Assembly: GCA_017948555.1 (NCBI GenBank)
Contig: JAFMYY010000002.1
Span: forward strand, 1-64,000
Source of the DNA: Cesiribacteraceae bacterium YIM B00369
GTDB taxonomy: Bacteria > Bacteroidota > Bacteroidia > Cytophagales > Cyclobacteriaceae
Reading direction: 5' to 3'
Length of the DNA: 64,000 nt
Part shown: positions 42,947-51,982 of the stretch, piece after piece
How positions within the stretch are numbered: the first letter of the stretch is position 1
Layout of the letters: every line of letters begins with the position of its first letter
Made by a program: the position numbers and the translations under genes
Notes under the pieces: model-generated
The model's database searches: none
Seen by the model: only the letters and a program-made list of their open reading frames with translations
What the model was told of the DNA's origin: nothing

Positions 42947-44440
42947 ATGAAAAACTGGATTTTGTTTTTACTCACAATAGTGGCAGTATTCCTGCTGGCA
43001 GCCCTCGCCACTACTATTATGGACCGCAAAGCCGAAGCACGCTTTGCCTACCAGTCGCAGGTGGTTATAGAAAATATAGAACCCAAAGATTCTGTCTGGG
43101 GGCTTAATTTTCCAAGACAATACCAATCGTATATGAAAACTATAGATACCACTTTCCGGAGTGTGTATAACACCAGCGGCCACCGCGATGTGCTGGAAGA
43201 GCAGCCGGAGCTGGTTATTCTGTGGGCAGGCTATGGTTTCAGTAAAGATTACAATCAGCCAAAAGGACACGGCCACGCTATAGACGATATTCATAAAACC
43301 CTCCGTACGGGTGCACCTATGGAAAAAGGCGAAGGCCCGATGCCCAGCACCTGCTGGACCTGTAAAAGTACCGATGTGCCCAGGCTGATGAGCGAAATGG
43401 GCGTAACTGAGTACTACAGCCAGAAATTCTCCGATCTGGGAACGGAAGTAATTAACCCGATTGGCTGTGCCGACTGCCACGACCCTAAAACCATGAACCT
43501 TACCATTACCCGCCCCGCTTTGGCAGAGGCTTTCCAGGCAATGGGAAAAGATATTAAAAAGGCATCGCACCAGGAGATGCGCTCTTTAGTACGTGCGCAG
43601 TGCCACGTGGAGTATTATTTCGATAAAAACCAGGCGGGTAAAGAAGGCGCCAACTACCTCACCTTCCCATGGAAAGATGGTATGACCGTAGAGGCTATGG
43701 AAGCTTATTACGATGAAATAGGATTTGCCGACTGGGAGCACCCGCTGAGCAAAACTAAAATGATAAAAGCACAGCACCCCGACTATGAGCTCTTTACCAT
43801 GGGTGTGCATGCTAAAAGAGGTGTTTCCTGCGCCGACTGCCATATGCCTTACCGTACCGAAGGCGGACAGAAGTTTACCGACCACCACATTGGCTCGCCT
43901 TTAAGTAATATTGAGAATTCCTGTTTTGTATGCCACAGAGAGAAGCAGAATGACCTGATGACTGATGTGTATGACCGCCAGAAAAAGATTAAGGAAGGTA
44001 CTGCTTACCTGCAGAAGCATATTGCACAGGCACATATAGAAGCAAAAAAAGCCTGGGAACTTGGGGCAACACAGGCCCAGATGGATGAAATACAGAAGAA
44101 CATCCGTCATGCACAGTGGCGCTGGGACTTTTCAGTGGCTTCTCACGGAGCAGCCTTCCATGCTCCTCTGGAAACCAGCAGAATTGTTTCATCAGGAATT
44201 GGAAAAGCGCAGGAAGCCCGCATACTGCTATCCCGCCTGCTGGCTCAGTTAGGTCATAACCAGCCGGTGGAAATGCCTGACTTTACAAGCAAAGCTGCTC
44301 TGCAGGCTTATATAGGTCTCGATATTCCAAAGGAAAAAGCTAATAAGGAAAAATACCTTGAGCAGGTAGTGCCTCAGTGGCTGCAGGAGGGTAAAGGGCG
44401 TGAAGCAAGTGCAAAAAAAGTAAAACTAAGCAGTAATTAA
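42947..44440 (+). CDS. nrfA: Cytochrome c nitrite reductase NrfA, third heme motif altered
   Basis: 497 residues with an N-terminal signal/anchor (about 4-23). NrfA reduces nitrite to ammonium with five hemes. Seen here: the special active-site motif CWTCK (136-140), CADCH (174-178), CADCH (295-299) and CFVCH (326-330). The third motif, normally CxxCH before VEYYF, reads R-A-Q-C-H: residue 216 is Arg (CGT) where Cys (TGT) is expected, one base away. Cys219 and His220 remain, so the heme might bind by a single thioether or be lost. Active-site Tyr in HVEYYF and the KAQHPDYE motif with Gln-His are present. The rest is intact, so either this is a real variant, a recent mutation, or a sequencing error. 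Confidence 0.93.
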   Translation: MKNWILFLLTIVAVFLLAALATTIMDRKAEARFAYQSQVVIENIEPKDSVWGLNFPRQYQSYMKTIDTTFRSVYNTSGHRDVLEEQPELVILWAGYGFSKDYNQPKGHGHAIDDIHKTLRTGAPMEKGEGPMPSTCWTCKSTDVPRLMSEMGVTEYYSQKFSDLGTEVINPIGCADCHDPKTMNLTITRPALAEAFQAMGKDIKKASHQEMRSLVRAQCHVEYYFDKNQAGKEGANYLTFPWKDGMTVEAMEAYYDEIGFADWEHPLSKTKMIKAQHPDYELFTMGVHAKRGVSCADCHMPYRTEGGQKFTDHHIGSPLSNIENSCFVCHREKQNDLMTDVYDRQKKIKEGTAYLQKHIAQAHIEAKKAWELGATQAQMDEIQKNIRHAQWRWDFSVASHGAAFHAPLETSRIVSSGIGKAQEARILLSRLLAQLGHNQPVEMPDFTSKAALQAYIGLDIPKEKANKEKYLEQVVPQWLQEGKGREASAKKVKLSSN

Positions 44441-44502
44441 ATCAGGGATTCCGGTCAATCAGGAATATTTACTAAGGAACAACAGATCAAGATTTACCTA
44501 AA

Positions 44503-45822
44503 ATGAGAAATATATTTAAAGTAGCCTTAACAGGAATCGGACTCTTATTTTCCGGGGCTGCCTTTGCCCAGTTTAGTGTTGATGGCCAGATTATCCAGAG
44601 AGGAGAATACAGGCATGGCTATGGCAGGCTTATAAATGAAGAAGGGGATGCCGCCATGTTTATAGGCCAGCGTGCACGGGTGAATGCACAGTATAAAATG
44701 GATAATTTTAAATTTTATGTGAGCATTCAGGATGTCCGGACCTGGGGGAATACCCCGCAAATAAAAGCCACAGATCCTTTTTTGTCGGTGCATGAAGCTT
44801 GGGCTGAAACAAATATTGGCAGCAACTTTACCTTAAGGCTGGGGCGCCAGGAGCTTAATTACGACAACGCCCGCTTTCTGGGCAACCTCGACTGGGCCCT
44901 GCAGGGAAGAGCACATGATTTCGCTCTTGCCAAATACGAAAAGGAAAGCATGAAGCTCCATTTCGGGGCTGGTTATAACCAGGATGAGGAAAGGCTGAGC
45001 GGAACGTTTTATACCACACCCCGCCAGTACAAAGCTGCCCAGTTTGTACGCTATGAGAATGTAGTGGGGGAGAAGGTTAATTTCTCTTTGCTTTTCTGGA
45101 ACAACGGACTGCAGTATTCAGTATTGAACCCTGCAAATGTAATTACTGAAGAGGGGATCCGCTACATGCAAACGCTGGGGATACCAACCTTAAAGTATCA
45201 GGCGGGCAATACTACCCTGTCAGGCTTTTACTACCACCAGTTTGGAGAAGATGTATCGGGCAGGAATGTAAATGCTTTTGATGCAAGCGTGCAGGTTTCT
45301 CACCAGCTGGAATTTGATCCTGAAAAAGGTAATAAACTCAGGCTTACCGCTGGTTTTGAAGTGCTGAGCGGAACGGATAATAATGCCACCGGTAATGTCA
45401 ATAAATCCTTTTCGCCCCTTTATGGCACCAACCACGCCCACAACGGCTACATGGATTACTTTTATGTAGGTGGCCGGCATGATCATTCTGTGGGATTGAA
45501 GGACATATACATCCGGGCCAGGTACGACGTAAATCCTGCCTTGTTCCTGTCTCTTAACGGACATTCCTTCAGTACTTATGGAGATGTGTACCAGGGAAGA
45601 GAGGAGCTTGACAAAAACCTGGGCGTAGAGCTTGACTTTACTTTAGGCTATCTGATCAATGATGCAGTATCGGTGCAGGGTGGTTACAGCCAGATGTTTG
45701 CTTCTGAAACAATGGAGGCATTGCAAAATATTCAAAACCCTGCAAATATCCAGAACTGGGGCTATATAATGATGATCTACAGACCAACGATGAAAAACAG
45801 GTTTATAGGATTATTATTTTAA
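44503..45822 (+). CDS. Outer-membrane beta-barrel, alginate-export-family-like porin
   Basis: 439 residues with a signal peptide (about 1-22, ending AFAQ). Beta-barrel character throughout: alternating hydrophobic strands, many Tyr/Phe/Trp at strand ends and a C-terminal Phe (FIGLLF), the outer-membrane insertion signal. Features such as FIGQRARVNAQYKMDNFKFY, LRLGRQELNYDNARFLGNLD and DWALQGRAHDFALAKYEKE are typical of alginate-export-domain porins. Located between nrfA and ccsBA, so it may carry nitrite or nitrate in, or ammonium out; that is inferred from position alone. Confidence 0.8.
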   Translation: MRNIFKVALTGIGLLFSGAAFAQFSVDGQIIQRGEYRHGYGRLINEEGDAAMFIGQRARVNAQYKMDNFKFYVSIQDVRTWGNTPQIKATDPFLSVHEAWAETNIGSNFTLRLGRQELNYDNARFLGNLDWALQGRAHDFALAKYEKESMKLHFGAGYNQDEERLSGTFYTTPRQYKAAQFVRYENVVGEKVNFSLLFWNNGLQYSVLNPANVITEEGIRYMQTLGIPTLKYQAGNTTLSGFYYHQFGEDVSGRNVNAFDASVQVSHQLEFDPEKGNKLRLTAGFEVLSGTDNNATGNVNKSFSPLYGTNHAHNGYMDYFYVGGRHDHSVGLKDIYIRARYDVNPALFLSLNGHSFSTYGDVYQGREELDKNLGVELDFTLGYLINDAVSVQGGYSQMFASETMEALQNIQNPANIQNWGYIMMIYRPTMKNRFIGLLF

Positions 45823-45930
45823 CCACCCATACAAGGTAACAGGAAAAAGAGGAAGAGAGAGTGTCAGGAAAAAGTACCGGGAATCATCAGCAAAAACACA
45901 GCGCTGATGATACCGGTACTTCAGCCGACC

Positions 45931-45950
45931 GGAGAGTATAGGAGAGTATA
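45931..45950 (+). repeat. Perfect 10-bp tandem duplication
   Basis: GGAGAGTATA occurs twice in direct succession, 28 bases before the ccsBA start codon, inside a purine-rich spacer. A GGAG-containing unit here could affect ribosome loading; otherwise a slippage product. Confidence 0.5.
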
Positions 45951-45977
45951 GAAGAGGACCAGTAGAGGAAAAAGAAA

Positions 45978-48900
45978 ATGAAACTGAGCAGGTATTTATT
46001 ATCAACAAAAGTATCCTTTGTGCTTTTTATTGCCTTTTCAGCGGCAATGGGCGCGGCTACATTTATAGAAAATGACCATGGAACAGCAGTAGCCAGGGCT
46101 GTGGTATATGAGGCATGGTGGTTTGAAATATTGATGATCTGGCTGGCTGTCAACTTCATCGCCCATATTCAGCAATATAAGCTGTTTACCAAAAAGCGCT
46201 GGCCGGTGGGCTTATTTCATGTAGCCTTTGTGGTAATAATTGCCGGAGCCGGCTTTTCCCGCTATTTTGGCAACGAAGGAATGATCCACATCCGCGAAGG
46301 CCAGGCGGAGCAGTTCTTTTTCTCCACTGCTAATTACCTGCAGCTGGAGGAAATAAATGAGCAGGGAGGGCATGCCAGCTCAGATAAACGCACAGAGCTC
46401 AACAGCTTAAGCTTCAGGCCAGCAAATATCAAGATGGAAGCAGGCCAGGGTGCTTTTACAGTTTACTTTGATGAGCTTGTGAAAGGAGCCAGGGAAGAAT
46501 TTATCAGCGGTAAAGATACACTTATTGATATTGCGGTAGCGGCAGGTGCCGGGCGTGAAGATTACCTTCTCCGCAAAGGGGAGCATCTGGCCTTCGGGCA
46601 ACTGATTATATCCACTGCACAAAACGGGGAAGCAAATATCCGCATATTTAAGCAAGACAGCACCTGGATGGTGAAAAGCAGCCAGTCGCTTCATCTGGTG
46701 GAAATGACCAGTCAGAAAATGGGAATTCTGGAGGCAGGCGTTGCACGACCTTTGCAAATGAGGACGCTTTACCAGGTCGATAGCGGTGCTTTTTTGGTGA
46801 AAGGGATTTATGAAGGAAAGGAGCTGAAATATGTTGCTGAAAAAGATGAGAAAATGGCAAAAGAACTCCCTCAGATGGTTAAAATAAAGGTGGAAGATAA
46901 GAACGGAAATATACTGCTTAATACCTATACACAGGTGCCAAGCCAGGACCCGAAAAGGCATGTATTCTTTTCGGAAGGTAAAAAATACAGCATTGCCTAC
47001 GGATCAAGAAAAGAGCAGCTGCCTTTTGCTTTAAAATTGAATGCTTTTGAACTGGAACGGTATCCCGGCAGCCAGAGCCCTGCAAGCTACGCCAGTGAAG
47101 TAACTGTGCTCGACCAGGCAACCAGTTTTCCCTACCGGATATTTATGAACAATGTACTGGATTATAAGGGCTATCGCTTTTTTCAGGCCTCCTACGATAC
47201 CGACGAAAAAGGAACAGTGCTTTCTGTAAGCCAGGACAGGCCGGGTACATTTATTACCTACTTTGGATACCTGTTGCTTACCATTGGCATGTTTTTTACC
47301 CTTTTTGCAGGGGGAAGCAGGTTCAATATCCTGAACATGCGTCTGAAATCTATTAACAGGCTGAAAGGAGCTGCTGTAATTGCCCTGTTGCTTATGAGCA
47401 TGCAGGTAAATGCACATGAAGAGCTGCCCGACATCAGCAGTGCGGTTCTGCCCGCGGAACAGGCAGAGGCTTATGGCCTCCTGATTGTGCAGGACCTCGA
47501 CGGCCGCATGAAGCCCCTCAATACCCTGGCCAATGAAATATGCAGGAAGCTGAATGGCACTTCTGTTATTACTGTAACACACGCTAAAGGAACGGTTAAA
47601 CTTAATGCAGAGCAGTTTCTGCTGGCCGTGCAGATGCATCCGTATGAATTCAGCAGGCTCCCGCTTATTAAGCTCGATCCTGAAAAGTCGGGACCCATCT
47701 TTAAAGTTTTGCAGCACAGCCCTGTGAGCAGTATCAGCTTTAAGGAGCTGCTCGATGATGAAGGCCGGTATTTATTGCAGGAACTGGTGGAAGAAGCCAA
47801 CCGCCTGAAGCCGGCAGAAAGAAATGAAGGGCACAAAGAATTACTGAAGGTAGATGAGCGCTTTAACATCTTTTATGCTATTCTTTCAGGAGATTTCCTG
47901 CGCTTATTCCCAAACAGACTCGACAGCAACAATACCTGGTATACGGCGCAGCAATATAAAATGGGCTTCGATGAGCAGGATGGAAACTTTGTAAGGAGCA
48001 TTACACCAATGTATATGGCAGCCCTGCAAAAAGGGGCTGCAACAGGCAACTGGGATGAAGCCGGGGAAATACTTGGATATATGCATATGTACCAGCAGAA
48101 GGCAGGAGCCGCTGTGTATCCTTCTGAAGATATGGTAAAAGCTGAGATTACCTATAACAAGCTGAAGCTTGGGAACCGCTTATTCGGTATGTTCTGGCTT
48201 TTAGGACTGGCCATGCTGGTGCTGGCAATAATAAAATTATTTATACAGAATAAGTGGCTGGGGTATTGCTGGAATACAGGGATTGTCCTGGGGTGGATAG
48301 GCTTTGCCGTTTTTACTTTTCACCTGGGTTTAAGGTGGTACATTGCGGGCCATGCTCCCTGGAGTGATGGATTTGAAATGCTCACTTTTGTGGCCTGGGG
48401 AGTGCTGCTGTTCGGGCTGCTCTTTGGCAGAAGATCACACTTTACAGTACCACTGGGTATATTATTTTCCGGGACACTATTGTTTGTTTCCTTCCTGGAC
48501 TGGCTGAACCCTGAAATTACCAATTTAATGCCGGTGCTGGCCTCTTACTGGCTTAAGATACACGTGGCAGTAATTGTGAGCGGCTATGCTCCGCTTGCGC
48601 TTGCAGCTATTATGGCCCTGCTTACCCTTGTGCTGCTGTTGTTCAAACCAAAAGCGCCAACTGCTAAATGGTGGAAGAGTATGCAGGAGCTCACTATTGT
48701 TAATGAAATGGCCATTACCATTGGTTTGTTTCTGCTGACCATAGGCACCTTCCTCGGGGGTGTTTGGGCAAATGAAAGCTGGGGTCGCTACTGGGCTTGG
48801 GACCCAAAGGAAACATGGGCGCTTATTTCGGTAATGATCTATGGCTTTGTGCTCCACCTGAGGCTGGTTCCAAAATTCAAAAACGCGCTTGTTTTTAATC

Positions 48901-49115
48901 TGGTAAGTCTGTGGGCATTTTCCTCGATCATCATGACTTCCTTCGGGGTAAACTATTACCTCTCAGGGCTTCATTCCTACGCCTCCGGCGATCCTGTACC
49001 TGTACCGGGCTGGATCTTCTGGCTCATATCCGGACTTGCTGTGGTGAGTGTGCTGGCAATAATGAAATACAGAAGTTTGTCGCTGAAGGAGCGGAAGGAT
49101 CTGATGGCTGTTTAG
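45978..49115 (+). CDS. ccsBA: Fused CcsB-CcsA system II cytochrome c maturation protein (NrfI-like)
   Basis: 1045 residues. The N-terminal half is ResB/CcsB-like: membrane helices at about 12-30, 40-60 and 75-92, a large extracytoplasmic domain, and another helix at about 430-447. A second extracytoplasmic section (about 475-740, LLIVQDLDGRMKPLNTLANE) leads into the CcsA half with seven or so helices and the heme-handling WWD motif WGRYWAWDPKETWA (about 935-950), plus conserved His residues in FHLGLRWYIAGHAPWSDGFE. This fused heme lyase handles heme and attaches it to apocytochromes. Its place behind nrfHA recalls NrfI of Wolinella, needed for the CxxCK heme. A terminator follows. Confidence 0.92.
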   Translation: MKLSRYLLSTKVSFVLFIAFSAAMGAATFIENDHGTAVARAVVYEAWWFEILMIWLAVNFIAHIQQYKLFTKKRWPVGLFHVAFVVIIAGAGFSRYFGNEGMIHIREGQAEQFFFSTANYLQLEEINEQGGHASSDKRTELNSLSFRPANIKMEAGQGAFTVYFDELVKGAREEFISGKDTLIDIAVAAGAGREDYLLRKGEHLAFGQLIISTAQNGEANIRIFKQDSTWMVKSSQSLHLVEMTSQKMGILEAGVARPLQMRTLYQVDSGAFLVKGIYEGKELKYVAEKDEKMAKELPQMVKIKVEDKNGNILLNTYTQVPSQDPKRHVFFSEGKKYSIAYGSRKEQLPFALKLNAFELERYPGSQSPASYASEVTVLDQATSFPYRIFMNNVLDYKGYRFFQASYDTDEKGTVLSVSQDRPGTFITYFGYLLLTIGMFFTLFAGGSRFNILNMRLKSINRLKGAAVIALLLMSMQVNAHEELPDISSAVLPAEQAEAYGLLIVQDLDGRMKPLNTLANEICRKLNGTSVITVTHAKGTVKLNAEQFLLAVQMHPYEFSRLPLIKLDPEKSGPIFKVLQHSPVSSISFKELLDDEGRYLLQELVEEANRLKPAERNEGHKELLKVDERFNIFYAILSGDFLRLFPNRLDSNNTWYTAQQYKMGFDEQDGNFVRSITPMYMAALQKGAATGNWDEAGEILGYMHMYQQKAGAAVYPSEDMVKAEITYNKLKLGNRLFGMFWLLGLAMLVLAIIKLFIQNKWLGYCWNTGIVLGWIGFAVFTFHLGLRWYIAGHAPWSDGFEMLTFVAWGVLLFGLLFGRRSHFTVPLGILFSGTLLFVSFLDWLNPEITNLMPVLASYWLKIHVAVIVSGYAPLALAAIMALLTLVLLLFKPKAPTAKWWKSMQELTIVNEMAITIGLFLLTIGTFLGGVWANESWGRYWAWDPKETWALISVMIYGFVLHLRLVPKFKNALVFNLVSLWAFSSIIMTSFGVNYYLSGLHSYASGDPVPVPGWIFWLISGLAVVSVLAIMKYRSLSLKERKDLMAV

Positions 49116-49181
49116 GAAGCCCGGCAGAATATCAGTACTTGTGTACTAAATCCTTCGGAAATAGCATGTGATTATAAAAAG

Positions 49182-49205
49182 GAGGGATGCCTGCAGGCAT
49201 CCCTC
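49182..49205. terminator. Terminator of the nrf operon
   Basis: GAGGGATGCC-TGCA-GGCATCCCTC: a perfect 10-bp stem with a four-base loop, followed by TCTTATGTTT on the plus side and preceded by an A-run, so it may act on both strands (convergent gene to the right). Confidence 0.75.
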
Positions 49206-49303
49206 TCTTATGTTTAGATGTTAATGAGTTATTTGGGCAACCAGTCCAGGAGGGCCCTAACTGAGCTCTGTAAAAGACTTTCCGGTTCCGTTTTGTTTAG
49301 CCT

Positions 49304-50698
49304 TTACTTATCATATCCTAAAATCCTGATCATACTTTCTGTATCCTGCTCATTAGAGAAAACTTCGGTGGAAATTTTCCCTTCATCATCCTGCCGGATG
49401 ATGACGTGTTTAGGGGCAGGAATAAGGCAGTGCTGGTAACCTCCGTAACCACCGAGCGATTCCTGGTAGGCACCGGTATGGAACATGCCTATATACAGCT
49501 TTTCATCAGGTTCCGATTTGGGCAGGTACACTTCTGAGGTGTGTGCCTCCGAAGCATAGAAATCCTGGCTGTCGCAGGTAAGGCCCCCGAGGTTTACCTT
49601 CTGAAAGTTTTTGTTCCAGTGGTTAATCGAAAGCATCAGGAACTTCTGGTTCAGTCCCCATGTATCAGGCAATTGGGTAATGAAGGAGCCATCTATCATG
49701 TACCACAGCTCTTTATCGTTCTGTAGCTTTTGCCCCAGAATTGAGTAAATGGTAGCACCGCTTTCGCCAACAGTATAGCTGCCGAACTCAGTAATAATAT
49801 TTGGTTCAGGCACATCATTTTCCCGGCACATTTCCTGTATGTTCATTACAATCTGGTCGATCATATAATCGTAATTATACTCGAAGTGCAGGGAGGTTTT
49901 TATCGGGAAACCACCACCAATATCAATGGTGTCCAGGTCAGGGCAGATTTTCTTCAGGTCGCAATACATCTGAACAAACTTGCTCAGTTCACTCCAGTAG
50001 TATACAGTATCTTTAATACCTGTATTTATAAAGTAGTGGAGCATTTTCAGCTTTGCATTTTTGCTCTTGCTGATTACGTTCCTGTAGTAATCAATTATGT
50101 CGTTATACCGGATGCCAAGGCGGGAGGTATAGAAATCGAAATTAGGTTCTTCATCTGAAGCCACCCTGATTCCTACCTGGTAAGGACCGTTCACAAATTC
50201 CTCGTAGTAGTCCATTTCTTTGAGGTTGTCAAGAATAGGAATACAGTTTTGAAAGCCATCGTTAATAAAATTTGCAATATGGCTGGTATAACGGTCCCTT
50301 TTATATCCGTTACATACAATCAAAGTATCTTTGGTTATCTTTCCACGCTCATATAATTTTCGTATAATGGGCATGTCGAAGGTGGAAGAAGTCTCAAGGT
50401 GAATATCATTTTTTAATGCTTCTTCGACCACAAAGCTAAAGTGCGAAGATTTCGTACAGTAGCAGTAAGTATAATTTGCTTTGTAGTTGTGTTTTTCAAA
50501 AGCTTTGGCAAACAATTTTTTCGCCTGCTGAATATTCTTGCTGATTTTTGGCAGATAGGAAATCTTAATTGGAGTACCATGTTCTTCGATGATATCCATT
50601 AATGGAACACCATTAAAAATCAGTTCATTATTTTCTACTTTAAATTCTTCGGTAGGGAAATAAAAAGTCTGATGAATCAGATCGGCGTAACTTCTCAT
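49304..50698 (-). CDS. speA: Arginine decarboxylase, PLP-dependent (alanine-racemase fold)
   Basis: 464 residues. Fold-type III decarboxylase: the PLP Lys region is YKANYTYCYCTKSSHFSFVV (Lys in CTKSS), followed by HLETSSTFDMPIIRKLYERG, IDIGGGFPIKT (phosphate-binding Gly loop), and VGESGATIYSILG. It is shorter than the 630-residue SpeA of E. coli; this compact form is what Bacteroidota carry. It would convert arginine to agmatine as the first step to polyamines. Divergent from a ureohydrolase gene and near argS, so the local theme is arginine use. Substrate (arginine versus ornithine or a polyamine precursor) is not proven by sequence. Confidence 0.8.
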   Translation of the reverse strand: MRSYADLIHQTFYFPTEEFKVENNELIFNGVPLMDIIEEHGTPIKISYLPKISKNIQQAKKLFAKAFEKHNYKANYTYCYCTKSSHFSFVVEEALKNDIHLETSSTFDMPIIRKLYERGKITKDTLIVCNGYKRDRYTSHIANFINDGFQNCIPILDNLKEMDYYEEFVNGPYQVGIRVASDEEPNFDFYTSRLGIRYNDIIDYYRNVISKSKNAKLKMLHYFINTGIKDTVYYWSELSKFVQMYCDLKKICPDLDTIDIGGGFPIKTSLHFEYNYDYMIDQIVMNIQEMCRENDVPEPNIITEFGSYTVGESGATIYSILGQKLQNDKELWYMIDGSFITQLPDTWGLNQKFLMLSINHWNKNFQKVNLGGLTCDSQDFYASEAHTSEVYLPKSEPDEKLYIGMFHTGAYQESLGGYGGYQHCLIPAPKHVIIRQDDEGKISTEVFSNEQDTESMIRILGYDK

Positions 50699-50762
50699 TA
50701 TAAGTGTTTAGGTTGTAATTGTTAAGCTGCAAAATTTGTTTAAAAATGTAATCTTTGCAAAA

Positions 50763-51722
50763 ATGGAAAAACTTAAAATAATTGAAATTAATTCTGAACT
50801 CGGCGCCGGTACCCCCGGAGCAAGTTTAGGCGTTGGAGCTATAAAAGCTGCTTCGCTTAACAAAGGTTCAGATTTCTTCCGAAAATACAAAAATTACGCA
50901 GTACCTACCATAAATGAATCTCTCTTTAAAAAAATCGATACCCCTTATGCCAGACATATCCATGAGGTACGGATTATGGCAGAGAGAATATGTAAAGAAG
51001 TACATGCTACAATAGCTAACGATATTTTTCCAATTGTGTTGGCCGGCGATCATTCCACGGCAGCAGGAACTATTTCAGGCATTAAATCGGCACGGCCCGA
51101 AAAGCGGCTTGGCGTAATCTGGATCGATGCCCATGCTGATTTTCATTCCCCCTACACAACCCCCTCAGGCAACCTCCATGGCTGCCCCCTTGCTATTGCC
51201 TCCGCTGAGGATAATATGGAATGCCGCACCAACAACCCTAATGAAACAACCATAAAAGAATGGGAAGCCATTAAAAGAGTAGGATTTGACGGGCCGAAAA
51301 TAAACCCGGAAGATGTGGTATTTATAGGCGTAAGGGATACCGAAGAGCCTGAAAGATGCATTATGGAGAAATACAATATCCGGAATATACTGGTGGAAGA
51401 GGTAAGGAAACACGGGGTGGAGTGGGCTGCTGAGGAGGCTCTTGACCGGCTGGCCCACTGCGACCTTATTTATATATCCTTTGATGTGGACAGCCTCGAT
51501 CCGGATGAAATAAGTGAAGGGACGGGAACTCCTGTACCCAACGGCCTTTTTGAAAAGGAAGCTTTGGCGCTGAACCGTTTACTTGTGCAGAACCCAAAAG
51601 TTTGCGCATGGGAGATTGTGGAGGTAAACCCTACCCTGGATGATCATAATGCCATGGCAGAAACAGCATTCAACCTGCTGGAATCCACAACCGGGGCTGT
51701 TGAGGATCGGCTGGATAATTAG
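50763..51722 (+). CDS. Arginase/agmatinase-family ureohydrolase
   Basis: 319 residues from the ATG at 50763 (MEKLKIIEINSELGAGTPG). The manganese-binding motifs are all present: GDHSTAAGTISG, WIDAHADFHSPYTTPSGNLHG, and SFDVDSLDPDEISEGTGTPV. The SGNLHG element is closer to arginase than to agmatinase, yet the divergent neighbour is an arginine decarboxylase whose product agmatine would suit an agmatinase. I therefore leave the gene symbol empty. An in-frame ATG nine codons upstream is rejected because a -7-like box (AATCTTTG, 50750-50757, one mismatch) lies between, which would place the transcript start at or near the chosen ATG. Confidence 0.85.
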   Translation: MEKLKIIEINSELGAGTPGASLGVGAIKAASLNKGSDFFRKYKNYAVPTINESLFKKIDTPYARHIHEVRIMAERICKEVHATIANDIFPIVLAGDHSTAAGTISGIKSARPEKRLGVIWIDAHADFHSPYTTPSGNLHGCPLAIASAEDNMECRTNNPNETTIKEWEAIKRVGFDGPKINPEDVVFIGVRDTEEPERCIMEKYNIRNILVEEVRKHGVEWAAEEALDRLAHCDLIYISFDVDSLDPDEISEGTGTPVPNGLFEKEALALNRLLVQNPKVCAWEIVEVNPTLDDHNAMAETAFNLLESTTGAVEDRLDN

Positions 51723-51762
51723 TTGTTGGTCGATAATTGATAGTTGATGGTTGTTAGCTGTT
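51721..51762 (+). repeat. Six-unit degenerate heptamer array at the ureohydrolase stop codon
   Basis: AGTTGTT GGTCGAT AATTGAT AGTTGAT GGTTGTT AGCTGTT: six consecutive 7-base units, consensus RGTTGAT, starting on the stop codon itself. No strong hairpin. Confidence 0.6.
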
Positions 51763-51853
51763 CACTGTCTGTTTTTGTGGCTGTCTGAAACAGCAGTGGA
51801 TTTTTCACCTGCAACTTTTTTTATGCAGATAGGAGAGGAAGCTGCCTTTTTAT

Positions 51854-51861
51854 TAAATTTG
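51854..51861 (+). promoter_or_regulatory. -7 box for argS
   Basis: TAAATTTG is an exact TAnnTTTG, 121 bases upstream of the argS ATG, implying a leader of about 115 bases. Confidence 0.4.
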
Positions 51862-51982
51862 CGCTGCTGATAAGGTTTTGGTCTTAAGCTTTTCTATTTA
51901 AGCCTGCCATACCTCATTTTTGCGACTGGTCCTCTGTACCTGCTTTTTTTAACCAAAGACCTTAAAATATAAAGTAAAGCTG

